Of a stretch of DNA of 64,000 bases, positions 1-8,395 are shown in pieces. Below the pieces are notes generated by a model. It ran no database searches. It worked only from the letters and a program-made list of their open reading frames with translations, and had not been told where the DNA came from. How positions within the stretch are numbered: position 1 is the stretch's first letter; every line of letters starts with the position of its first letter. Position numbers and translations under genes: made by a program. Source of the stretch: UBA1941 sp046329575 (GTDB lineage: Bacteria > Bacteroidota > Bacteroidia > Chitinophagales > LD1); the NCBI GenBank assembly GCA_046329575.1, contig JAXLUJ010000010.1:1-64000 (forward strand). The letters run 5' to 3'.

Positions 1-2423
1 CTTGGGTAATGCGCTTTCAGATAGGCGGTTTGATAGGCTACAAACGCGTAACACGTAGCATGCGATTTATTAAAGGCATATTGCGCAAACTGCTGCCAGT
101 CGCTCCAAATTTTGTCCAGAATTTTTTGATCGAAACCTTTAGCTGTTGCCTTTTCCATGAACTTGCCCTTCATTTTATCGAGGACTGACAACTGCTTTTT
201 ACCCATAGCCTTGCGCAACGTATCGGCATCGCCCTTGGTGAAATCGCCCAGTTTTTGCGAAAGCAACATCACCTGTTCCTGATAAACTGTGATGCCATAC
301 GTATCCTGTAGGTATTCTTCCATTTCAGGAAGGTCGTAGGTGATTTTCTCTAAGCCGTGCTTGCGTTTCACGAAGTTGGGGATATATTCCATTGGCCCCG
401 GCCGGTAAAGCGCGTTCATCGCAATCAGATCTTCAAACTTATCGGGCTTCAGCTCGCGCAGGTATTTTTGCATACCCGGACTTTCAAACTGAAATGTAGC
501 ATTGGTTTCGCCGCGCTGGTACAATTGGTAGGTGAGCGCATCATCAAGTGGCAAATTGTCGATATCAATTTCTACACCATGATTTTCCTTAATCATTCGA
601 AGTGCATCGCGAATGATGGTGAGCGTTTTCAGGCCAAGGAAGTCCATCTTAATCACGCCTGCATCTTCGATGATGGTTCCTTCGAATTGAGTTACCCAGA
701 GGTCGGAGTCCTTTGCCGTAGCTACGGGTAGAATATTGGTGAGATCGGTGGGAGCGATGATGATACCGGCCGCGTGAATGCCGGTGTTGCGCACACTACC
801 TTCCAGTGAGGCGGCTTCTTTGAGTACGGTAGCCTGAAGGTCCGATCCGGCATGAATCTCGCGCAACCGCTTGATATGGTCCATATCATCGCTGTTATAA
901 TTTTCTTTATCCTTCAAAGAACCTGCGCCTTCCATTGGTGCAAACAACACGCGGTTCAGGGATGTGCCGGGTTTATTGGGTACCAAATTCGCCAGCATAT
1001 TCGATTCCGGCAGCGGAAGGTCCATCACGCGGGCCACATCTTTAATGCTCATTTTGGCCGCCATGGTGCCATAAGTGATAATCTGAGCTACCTGCTGTTT
1101 CCCATATTTATCTACTACATATCGAATCACTTTATCGCGGCCTTCATCATCAAAATCGGTATCTATATCCGGCATCGATTTTCGGTCAGGATTCAGAAAA
1201 CGTTCGAACAGCAAATTGTATTTAATCGGATCGATATTGGTAATGCCGATGCAATATGCCACTACACTTCCTGCAGCCGATCCGCGGCCGGGGCCTACAA
1301 ACACTCCAATATCTTTTCCATGGTTAATGAAATCCTGAACAATCAGGAAGTAACCCGCAAAGCCCATGCTTTTGATAGTGAACAACTCGAAGTTAAGGCG
1401 CTCCTCAATCTCGGGTGTCATCACACTGTAACGCTGTTGCGCGCCTAACATGGTGAGATGTTTCAGGTATTCATCCTGATCGGTAAATCCTTCCGGTAAC
1501 TGATAATGGGGCAACATAATGTCCTGCTTCAGTTTCAGATGTTCTACCTTTTCCAGAATGCGCGTAGGATTTACGGTTGCTTCAGGAATATCCTTGAACA
1601 ACGTCTGCATTTCGGCCGACGTTTTAAAATAAAACTGATCGTTGAAGAAGGCGAAACGCTTGCCCTTGATGTTCACATCGTCATCGCTGAATTCGCGTAG
1701 GGCAGGAGTAGCCTGCTTTTCACCGGTATTGATACAAAGCAGAATGTCGTGGGCATTAAAATCTTTCTGATCCACATAATGCGAATCGTTAGAGGCAATA
1801 ATCGGAACGTTGTACTTTCTGGCAAATTTGATGAGCACCTGATTCACACGTTCTTGCTCTTCCATGCCATGGCGCTGAATTTCAACGTAGTAATCATCGC
1901 CAAAAAGATCGAGCCACCATTTAAAGCATTGCTCGCCTTCTTCTTCGCCTTTTCGAAGAATAGTTTGTGGCACTTCGGCACCTAAACAGCAAGTAGTGGC
2001 AATCAGCCCTTCATGATATTGAACAATCAGTTCTTTATCGATTCGCGGATACTTTCCGTACAAACCTTCAATATAGCCTGTAGAGCAAAGTTTCACCAGA
2101 TTTTTGTATCCCTGCGCGTTTTTTGCGAGTAACAATTGGTGATTACGGCGGTCTTTTTCTCCACCGCCAAACTTGTTCTTATGTCGATTTTCAACCAAAT
2201 AAAATTCACATCCAACAATTGGTTTGAGTGGTTGGCCATCAGGTGTTTTGTGGTTGGCGGCCTCGGCCACAAACTGAAACACGCCAAACATATTACCGTG
2301 ATCGGTAATGGCCATACCTTTCATGCCATCGGCTGCCGCTTTCTTATAAAGCGATTTAATATCGGCCGCTCCATCGAGCAGCGAGTATTGAGTGTGATTA
2401 TGAAGATGGAGGAATTCAGACAT
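1..2423 (-). CDS. dnaE: DNA polymerase III subunit alpha (5' part; gene runs off the left edge)
   Basis: Replicative DNA polymerase catalytic subunit. The visible N-terminal 807 codons hold a PHP domain starting with the HLHNHTQYSLLDG motif (residues 6-18). They also hold the family C polymerase palm with PDIDTDF (residues 418-424), whose D421 and D423 match the E. coli catalytic Asp401/Asp403. The third acidic residue lies in KMDFLGLKTL (D594). The reading frame is open to base 1, so the fingers, OB-fold and tau-binding C-terminus (about 350-400 residues) are outside the window. The start is the ATG at 2423, 18 bases downstream of a TAGCTTTG promoter element. No frameshift was seen in the part translated by hand. 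The assignment is secure. Confidence 0.97.
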   Translation of the reverse strand, partial: MSEFLHLHNHTQYSLLDGAADIKSLYKKAAADGMKGMAITDHGNMFGVFQFVAEAANHKTPDGQPLKPIVGCEFYLVENRHKNKFGGGEKDRRNHQLLLAKNAQGYKNLVKLCSTGYIEGLYGKYPRIDKELIVQYHEGLIATTCCLGAEVPQTILRKGEEEGEQCFKWWLDLFGDDYYVEIQRHGMEEQERVNQVLIKFARKYNVPIIASNDSHYVDQKDFNAHDILLCINTGEKQATPALREFSDDDVNIKGKRFAFFNDQFYFKTSAEMQTLFKDIPEATVNPTRILEKVEHLKLKQDIMLPHYQLPEGFTDQDEYLKHLTMLGAQQRYSVMTPEIEERLNFELFTIKSMGFAGYFLIVQDFINHGKDIGVFVGPGRGSAAGSVVAYCIGITNIDPIKYNLLFERFLNPDRKSMPDIDTDFDDEGRDKVIRYVVDKYGKQQVAQIITYGTMAAKMSIKDVARVMDLPLPESNMLANLVPNKPGTSLNRVLFAPMEGAGSLKDKENYNSDDMDHIKRLREIHAGSDLQATVLKEAASLEGSVRNTGIHAAGIIIAPTDLTNILPVATAKDSDLWVTQFEGTIIEDAGVIKMDFLGLKTLTIIRDALRMIKENHGVEIDIDNLPLDDALTYQLYQRGETNATFQFESPGMQKYLRELKPDKFEDLIAMNALYRPGPMEYIPNFVKRKHGLEKITYDLPEMEEYLQDTYGITVYQEQVMLLSQKLGDFTKGDADTLRKAMGKKQLSVLDKMKGKFMEKATAKGFDQKILDKIWSDWQQFAQYAFNKSHATCYAFVAYQTAYLKAHYP

Positions 2424-2441
2424 AGTTTGGCATTAGAACAT

Positions 2442-2449
2442 CAAAGCTA
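2442..2449 (-). promoter_or_regulatory. Probable dnaE promoter -7 element (TAGCTTTG)
   Basis: Minus-strand TAGCTTTG matches the Bacteroidetes TAnnTTTG consensus and lies 18 bases before the dnaE ATG. No clear TTTG at -33 was seen, so this is a one-box match. The rest of the 109-base gap to smc holds nothing else recognised. Confidence 0.4.
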
Positions 2450-2532
2450 AACGCTAAAGTTCAGTAATCGTTCGCGAAAAAATTGATTCGAAAGCACACA
2501 TGCTGTGCATTCCGGTAAAAACAGTAAAAAAA

Positions 2533-5500
2533 TTAGTTCAGTGAACTGAAATTCACCGGAACAACGCGGCTAACGCCTTGTTCGATCATCGTTACCCCAT
2601 AAATTGCTTCTACCGAACTCATGGTTTGTTTGTTGTGCGTAACAATAATAAACTGCGAGTCAGTTGAGAACTCATTGATGATTTTATTGAACTTGGCAAT
2701 ATTGGTGTCGTCGAGCGGAGCGTCAACCTCATCAAAAATACAGAATGGTGCCGGTTTCAACAGATATAACGAGAACAGCAATGCCGTTGCTGTAAGCGTT
2801 TTTTCACCACCCGAAAGCTGGTCGATCACCGTTGGGCGCTTTCCTTTTGGTTTGGCGATGATTTCAATTTTCGATTCCAACGGATCTTCCGGATTCACCA
2901 GGTACAAATCGCATTGATCTTCTTCGCTGAACAGTGTACGGAACACCCTGATAAAGCTGTCGCGAACTTTATAGAAAGCTTCCAGAAACTGTTCGCGTGC
3001 CGAATCGTCGATTTCTTTAATCGTATCCAGCAACGATGTTTTGGCATCTTCCAGATCTTTTTTCTGCGCAATAATGAAATCGTAACGTTCTTTCATTTCA
3101 TTGTACGCTTCTACCGCCATAGGGTTGATTTCGCCAAAACCTTCTATGCGTTTTTTGATCTTTTCATGATCGGCAGCAATATCCTCCCGGTCCCATTTGG
3201 CATCCAACTCTTCATTGATAATATCGTTCACGTTTACGTTGAATTCTACGCTCAACCTTTCGCGCAATCCGGTAAGGTTTAGCTTCAACTCATTCGTTTT
3301 CTCTGAAATTTCATTAATAACCTGGGCTACGGCATCGCGGCTGCGCGCCAGTTCACGCGCTTTAGCGTCTAATTCATTTATACCCGAACGCGAATCGTAA
3401 TAACTTTTTTCTGCAGCAGTTACCTCTTTTTCAATCGATTCCTTATCGGCATAACCTTCCAGCAATGAACTTTCAATGGATTTCAATTTAGACTGGCTTT
3501 CTTCAATAATCATCGAACTTTCCAGAATAATATCGTTGTTGCGTTGCAATTGAGAAGTAAAACTTTCTACCTGACTTTTCTTAAAGTTCAGTTCCTGCGA
3601 AATGGAATTCACCCGGTTTTGCTGTTGGTGGAATTCAATGTTCTTCGTATTAAACTTAGAAGAAGCCTCGCTCAGGCGGTTGGTATAATCGGCAAAGTCT
3701 TTATCGGTCTTCTCCAGAATTTCCTTTACGGCATTCTGGTTTTCGCGAAGCGCCTGAAGTTGATCGGTTACCTGACCCACTTCCACCCGAAGGGTTTCCA
3801 AACGATCGGTAATGTTTTTGCTTTTACTATCGCTTGATTCCAAAAACTTCAACAAACTTTGAATGCTTGCCTGAACGGCCGATTCGCGATTGTTAAGCTG
3901 ATTCACTACCCCGCGTGCTTCATCAATGGTGCGGTGCTGCGCCGCCGCTTTCAGTTGATTGATTTTAATTTGTGCATCCGAAACGCGGGTATGCAATTGG
4001 TAGGTAGTGCGTTCCAGATTTTCAATTTCCACCTTTAATTTTTCCAGATTCTTGGCACGGCCAATCTTTTTTCCTTCAAAAAGACCTACGGCACCGCCAC
4101 TCAGTGAAAAATCCTGACGGATAAACTTCCCGGTTTTGGTGAGCAGAACGATTTTTTCGCCTCCGGTATCGAGCTGCGCCGGATTGAACCCGTTGGCATC
4201 GTCCATCATATAAACCCGGCCCAATAGAAACTCCCCAAGTTTTTCATATTGTTTATCGAACTCTACTAACGAAGTTGCCGCTACAGCCCCCGGAACGTTC
4301 ACTTTTGGCGAAGGGGAAAATTTTTGAATATCGTCAAGAATGAAGAAGTTGGCCCGGCCCATCGAAGAGTTGATGAGCAGATTTACGGCCATAATAGCCT
4401 CTTCCATATTCTGAACCACATAATAGTTCAGGTAAGGTTCCAGGTAGTTCTCAATGGCCACCCGATACTCTTCAGCGCAATACAAAATATCGGAAAGAAG
4501 TGGCGCCTCCTTGCTCCACTTGGCATTTTTCTTCAAAAACTTGATCGACTCCGGAAAGCCTTCCAGGTTCTCAACCAAACTTTTGGTGAGTTCGTATTCG
4601 TTCTTTTTGGCATCCAGTGTGCGGGTTTCCTGAGTAAGTTCCTGACGGGTTTTTTCAACCGACTGTTCCAGTTCTGCTACCTGTACTTTGCGTTGTTCTT
4701 CTTCTTCCACCAACTTGGCCAAACGAAGTTCGGCCTTTTCCTTTTCGGTTTTCAGTTCGTTCTGTTGTTGCTGCAGGCCTTCCAGTTCTTTGCGTTTGTT
4801 TACCGTATCTTCTTCACTTTGCGAAAGTTCAAGCTGTAAACTTTCGTTGGTGCTCCGGTTAACGGCCAGCTTTTTTTCCAGTTCGAAGATCTGACGTTCC
4901 TTTTCGGCAAAGGCCTTTTGCTCACTATTCAGGTTTTCTTTAATGCTGGCATGTTGCGAACGAATCTCGTTCAATTCATTTTCCAAAGTAGCCAGTTCCG
5001 ACTTTTTGCCTTCTAAGATTCCCGATTCGCTGGTGAGGTCGATGGTAAGTTTATCGATCGAAACTTTTAGTTTTTCTATTTGGTCGTTGGCTTCAATAAT
5101 TTGTTTCTGAGCGTTATCGGTTTTATCATGCGCAAATTTGAGTTGCGAATTCAAGAGATTACGTTCATTCTCGCGTTCGCTCACACCGCTAACCAAGGCG
5201 TTCAGTTTTTTCTGAACTTCGTTCAGCCCTTTCTCTTTTTCCAGGTTTTCCAGTTTTTCCTTTTCCAGAGCCGCTTCAGCACTTTTGATGGCGGTTTCCA
5301 GTTCCAGGCGCTTGTCTTCTTCCTCCACTTTACGTTGTTCCAGCGATTTGAAGCTTTCTTTGTACTCCTGTAACGAAAATTTGGCGAGAATGAGCGAAAG
5401 CTTTTTGTATTCGTCTTTCAGTTCATAGAACTTTTTTGTCTTAGCTGCCTGTTTCTCAAGTGTTTTCAGGTTTCCTTCAATTTCGAACAACAAGTCTTTT

Positions 5501-6072
5501 ACCCTTTCCAGATCGGCATCGGTGCTTTTCAGCTTATCGATCGTTTCCTTTTTCCGTTTCTTATATTTAGAAACTCCGGCCGCCTGTTCGAACAATTTTC
5601 GGCGGCTGTGTTCACGGTCGTTCAGAATTTCATCTACCATCCCAAGTTCGATGATCGCGTAGGAATCAGCACTTACGCCCGTATCCATGAAAAGCGAGGT
5701 AATGTCCTTAAGGCGGCAAGGCACATCGTTTAACCGATACTCACTTTCGCCATCGCGAAACAGTTTGCGGGTAATGGTTATGGTTTTATAATCACTTGAA
5801 ACCAGGTTTTTGGTGTTTTCGAAAGTAAGTGATACTTCAGCCAGCGATGAGGCTTTACGGTTTCGGGTGCCGTTGAAAATCAGGTTTTCCATTTTTTCAA
5901 GGCGTAAATGGCTGGTCTTTTGTTCGCCCAAAACCCACCGGATACTGTCTACCACATTCGATTTTCCGCAGCCGTTTGGCCCCACAATACCGGTGATCTT
6001 GTTATTGAAATTGATGGTGGTCTTTTCGGCAAAACTTTTAAAGCCTTTGATCTCTAAGCTGGTTAGCTGCAT
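2533..6072 (-). CDS. smc: Chromosome segregation protein SMC
   Basis: Condensin ATPase that organises and segregates the chromosome as a homodimer with ScpA/ScpB. The 1179-residue length is typical. It has an N-terminal Walker A, GPNGCGKS at residues 31-38. A long coiled coil rich in Glu/Lys/Leu/Gln follows, then a hinge in the middle (around residues 510-660, with PLLSDIL and FILDD segments). A second coiled coil leads to a C-terminal head with the ABC signature QLSGGEKTL and Walker B FCIFDEVDAPLDD. Translation starts at the ATG at 6072, right after a gap with a promoter-like box and a large inverted repeat. Many spurious antisense frames lie over the coiled coil because of its biased composition. 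The call is certain. Confidence 0.98.
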   Translation of the reverse strand: MQLTSLEIKGFKSFAEKTTINFNNKITGIVGPNGCGKSNVVDSIRWVLGEQKTSHLRLEKMENLIFNGTRNRKASSLAEVSLTFENTKNLVSSDYKTITITRKLFRDGESEYRLNDVPCRLKDITSLFMDTGVSADSYAIIELGMVDEILNDREHSRRKLFEQAAGVSKYKKRKKETIDKLKSTDADLERVKDLLFEIEGNLKTLEKQAAKTKKFYELKDEYKKLSLILAKFSLQEYKESFKSLEQRKVEEEDKRLELETAIKSAEAALEKEKLENLEKEKGLNEVQKKLNALVSGVSERENERNLLNSQLKFAHDKTDNAQKQIIEANDQIEKLKVSIDKLTIDLTSESGILEGKKSELATLENELNEIRSQHASIKENLNSEQKAFAEKERQIFELEKKLAVNRSTNESLQLELSQSEEDTVNKRKELEGLQQQQNELKTEKEKAELRLAKLVEEEEQRKVQVAELEQSVEKTRQELTQETRTLDAKKNEYELTKSLVENLEGFPESIKFLKKNAKWSKEAPLLSDILYCAEEYRVAIENYLEPYLNYYVVQNMEEAIMAVNLLINSSMGRANFFILDDIQKFSPSPKVNVPGAVAATSLVEFDKQYEKLGEFLLGRVYMMDDANGFNPAQLDTGGEKIVLLTKTGKFIRQDFSLSGGAVGLFEGKKIGRAKNLEKLKVEIENLERTTYQLHTRVSDAQIKINQLKAAAQHRTIDEARGVVNQLNNRESAVQASIQSLLKFLESSDSKSKNITDRLETLRVEVGQVTDQLQALRENQNAVKEILEKTDKDFADYTNRLSEASSKFNTKNIEFHQQQNRVNSISQELNFKKSQVESFTSQLQRNNDIILESSMIIEESQSKLKSIESSLLEGYADKESIEKEVTAAEKSYYDSRSGINELDAKARELARSRDAVAQVINEISEKTNELKLNLTGLRERLSVEFNVNVNDIINEELDAKWDREDIAADHEKIKKRIEGFGEINPMAVEAYNEMKERYDFIIAQKKDLEDAKTSLLDTIKEIDDSAREQFLEAFYKVRDSFIRVFRTLFSEEDQCDLYLVNPEDPLESKIEIIAKPKGKRPTVIDQLSGGEKTLTATALLFSLYLLKPAPFCIFDEVDAPLDDTNIAKFNKIINEFSTDSQFIIVTHNKQTMSSVEAIYGVTMIEQGVSRVVPVNFSSLN

Positions 6073-6117
6073 ATTCTGGATAATTAGATGAGGGTTGTAC
6101 TTCTAAAAAAAGGGAGA

Positions 6118-6166
6118 CGAATATACTGATTAGGTCATGGAATGTTCATTATTGGAATGACCTAAT
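6118..6166 (-). promoter_or_regulatory. Probable smc promoter overlapped by a 10-bp inverted repeat
   Basis: On the minus strand TATATTCG (6118-6125) fits the Bacteroidetes -7 box. Immediately upstream is a perfect inverted repeat, ATTAGGTCAT (6129-6138) and ATGACCTAAT (6157-6166), with an 18-base centre. The proximal arm lies in the promoter spacer, the position of an operator. It could instead be the 3' hairpin of the upstream gene, but there is no T-run after it. The rest of the 207-base gap between the HEAT-like gene and smc holds no recognised feature. Confidence 0.4.
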
Positions 6167-6279
6167 ATCCACCGATTTTCCACAATAACTGAAGTGTCAT
6201 TAGTTATACATAATCAGCTATTTGTGTGTTTTGATGTAATTTTTGGGTTGAATAGCAGTCCACAGTTTTGTGCACCACT

Positions 6280-6810
6280 TTATCTTTTGTACTTCTTCAG
6301 ATCAGCCAGCACTTTTCGGGCTCGTGACTTAAAGCCGGGACCGGAAAAGTCAACCTGACCGGTTATTAATTCGGTAAGTTCCGGAATCAGATCGGGATGT
6401 TGCCGGCAGATATGTGACGCCACTTCCATCGAAAAAACTTTTATGGCAATTGGCTGGTCGGCGCTTTGAAGAAAGCTAAAGCACCGTTCCAGCATTTCGC
6501 CTTGCAGGTTTTCCGGAACCGGAACGAACTGAAAAAGCCGAAGAACATTTCGGCGCACCGCCGGATGAGCTTTGTGATGGGAAAGCGTACCAACCAGTTC
6601 AGACAGGTGCCGGCTTACCAACCAAGGGCAGTTAATCGCGATCTCGCTCAAGGGCCAGGCCGCCCGTTGGGTGATTCTGTATTCGGCACCTAGAAATAGC
6701 TGAATCAGCGCATCAAACCGCTTTTGATCGTTGCCAATCCAGGCAGTTATTCTCTCTTTTTGTGCTTTGCTGTGTTCCGAAAGCAGCATTTCGCGTAATT
6801 CCGAAATCAT
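6280..6810 (-). CDS. HEAT-repeat-like conserved protein of unknown function
   Basis: A 176-residue, mainly helical soluble protein without signal peptide or membrane segment. The pattern of paired amphipathic helices (RFDALIQLFLG, QRAAWPLSEIA, VRRNVLRLFQF, IAIKVFSMEVASHI) is that of HEAT/ARM-like repeats, which usually bind other proteins. Related Bacteroidetes proteins are sometimes mislabelled as adenylosuccinate lyase; no lyase motif is present here. It is the last gene of a minus-strand trio, starting 10 bases after the 85-residue gene, and lies upstream of smc with a 207-base gap. No specific function can be assigned. Confidence 0.75.
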   Translation of the reverse strand: MISELREMLLSEHSKAQKERITAWIGNDQKRFDALIQLFLGAEYRITQRAAWPLSEIAINCPWLVSRHLSELVGTLSHHKAHPAVRRNVLRLFQFVPVPENLQGEMLERCFSFLQSADQPIAIKVFSMEVASHICRQHPDLIPELTELITGQVDFSGPGFKSRARKVLADLKKYKR

Positions 6811-6820
6811 GATGAAGTGA

Positions 6821-7078
6821 TTAAAGTTGGGCCCAAAAATCCATTTCTTCAGTTACCCAAAGGGCGTGGCGATTATCGTGAAACGACACTTCGGCCGATC
6901 CATTTGTCAGCAGCGTGACTTCAAAAATACCACCTTCTTTTTTTCTTTTGAAATGCCAGTGAACGCTTCCCGGAAGGGTTCGCAAAGTTCCTTTCATCTG
7001 TATGTCTAGAAATCGGCTTCGGGCCATGGCTTCAATTTTTTCGCCATCCCATTTTCCGGATAATAGCGTTTTCTTCAT
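6821..7078 (-). CDS. Small conserved-type protein of unknown function (85 aa)
   Basis: The start chosen is the ATG at 7078, which overlaps the TAA stop of the upstream T9SS gene as TAATG and so suggests translational coupling. A longer reading from 7162 would overlap that gene by 85 bases and is less likely. The product has no signal peptide or membrane segment. It reads like a compact beta-rich domain with several Trp and charged residues (GSVHWHFKRKK, ALWVTEEMDFW). It lies between the T9SS gene and the HEAT-like gene with 10 bases to the latter. No family was recognised. Confidence 0.6.
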   Translation of the reverse strand: MKKTLLSGKWDGEKIEAMARSRFLDIQMKGTLRTLPGSVHWHFKRKKEGGIFEVTLLTNGSAEVSFHDNRHALWVTEEMDFWAQL

Positions 7079-8358
7079 TAGTGGGCAATCACTACTTTTT
7101 CGGCTTTCAATAGTTGCCCTGTTCCCGAAAATAGCTGCACCTGATAAATGCCGTTCTCCCATGAAGAAGTTGGCACGTATTGATTTAAAGAAGTGATCTC
7201 CGATGCATACACTTTTCGACCTAAAACATCTGAAACCTCAATGATTACCGGAAATCCAGCCCTGTTCTGCACCAAAATGGCGGCATTTGCGGGATTTGGC
7301 GAAATAGAAAATCTGGTGTCTTCCAAATTATTAATTCCTACGCCAAAGGCAACTGACAACCGCACCCTTGCTGTAGAAGTAAGTGAACCGTTTGTGATGG
7401 TATAGCTGAAACTATCGGCGCCCGTAAAATTGTTATTTGGGAAATAAGATGGTAAACCGCTGCTTACAGTAACGCTGCCATTCATAGCCGGTGTAGTTCC
7501 GGTTACGGTGAGGGAACGGCCAAAGCAATCTTCATCGTTTGCAGTAACATTGATAACCGTTGGAACATTGGCGGTAACCTGAACGCCATTATCATCGTGG
7601 GCGAAAGGTGGGATCATTGCGGCGCTGGCGGTATCAACCATGTTAATACTATCGGCAAACAATACCGTTCCGCGGTGTAAACCGGAAGTGGATTGCGTAA
7701 GGATGTTAGTGAAAAGCAATGGATTGCCTGACGATACAATAATCATGGCCGTATCCGGAATTTCGCAGGATTGGTATTGGAATGGTACTTCAAATGGTAT
7801 GAAACCGGCATCAGTGCCTTTATGAAAATACTGAGCCATGGCTACCAGCGTACTGCCCTTTTTTAGAATCCCGATTACGGCACAGGAATCGTTACCAACG
7901 GGTTGGTATTTTAACTGGCCCTTAATCTTGCCCATTCTTTTGTTAATTGGCACGCCTGCGCCGGGAATGTTGGTGAGATTGAAACTAGTGAAGGCCGCCA
8001 GGTCGATCTTAAAATCGCCATTCACCACAAATCCCGGAACAATAATATTGATGGGGAAACCGGAAACGGTAAAGCTGAAACTATCGGTTTCAATCTTGAT
8101 AGAACTGGAACCATCGAAATGCTCGGTAGTGTTCTGGGTACAAAGACTCCGGAACCCCAATGTTTTTCCGGCAGTAAGCGCGTTACTCGAAGTCCAATTG
8201 TCAGGATCTACGAAGAATGAAGTGTCTTTTAATCCGCCAATTGGCAAACTCAAATAAGCCGAATCATTGTGCCAGTTTTCAAAACTGCCGTTTGCAAGTT
8301 GTGCGTTAGCCGTGGTGGTGAACAAAAGTACCGCCGCAGCAAGTAAGAGATGACGCAT
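7078..8358 (-). CDS. Secreted protein with Ig/cadherin-like domain and T9SS type A sorting domain
   Basis: The start is the ATG at 8358, giving 426 residues that begin with a clear signal peptide (MRHLLLAAAVLLFTTTANAQ). An upstream reading to 8448 adds 30 residues ahead of the signal peptide and is rejected. The first half is an uncharacterised beta-rich region (residues about 20-255). Residues about 255-340 form an Ig/cadherin-like domain with the VINVTANDEDCFG and FTGADSFSYTIT hallmarks. The last 75 residues start at SISPNPANA and end in a LLKAEKVVIAH strand, a type A T9SS sorting domain. The protein should therefore cross the outer membrane and be surface-attached or released. Its ligand is unknown. 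Confidence 0.88.
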   Translation of the reverse strand: MRHLLLAAAVLLFTTTANAQLANGSFENWHNDSAYLSLPIGGLKDTSFFVDPDNWTSSNALTAGKTLGFRSLCTQNTTEHFDGSSSIKIETDSFSFTVSGFPINIIVPGFVVNGDFKIDLAAFTSFNLTNIPGAGVPINKRMGKIKGQLKYQPVGNDSCAVIGILKKGSTLVAMAQYFHKGTDAGFIPFEVPFQYQSCEIPDTAMIIVSSGNPLLFTNILTQSTSGLHRGTVLFADSINMVDTASAAMIPPFAHDDNGVQVTANVPTVINVTANDEDCFGRSLTVTGTTPAMNGSVTVSSGLPSYFPNNNFTGADSFSYTITNGSLTSTARVRLSVAFGVGINNLEDTRFSISPNPANAAILVQNRAGFPVIIEVSDVLGRKVYASEITSLNQYVPTSSWENGIYQVQLFSGTGQLLKAEKVVIAH

Positions 8359-8395
8359 AGTAAAATTTGTTTTAAACGAATATAGTAAGAAGCGC

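Noticed and set aside
357..6091. Many plus-strand frames across dnaE and smc
   Set aside because: They are antisense shadows of two certain genes, produced by biased codon composition of the coiled coils and acidic stretches.
6821..7162. Longer 113-residue version of the small protein
   Set aside because: It would overlap the T9SS gene by 85 bases. The ATG at 7078 forms a TAATG coupling typical of operons.
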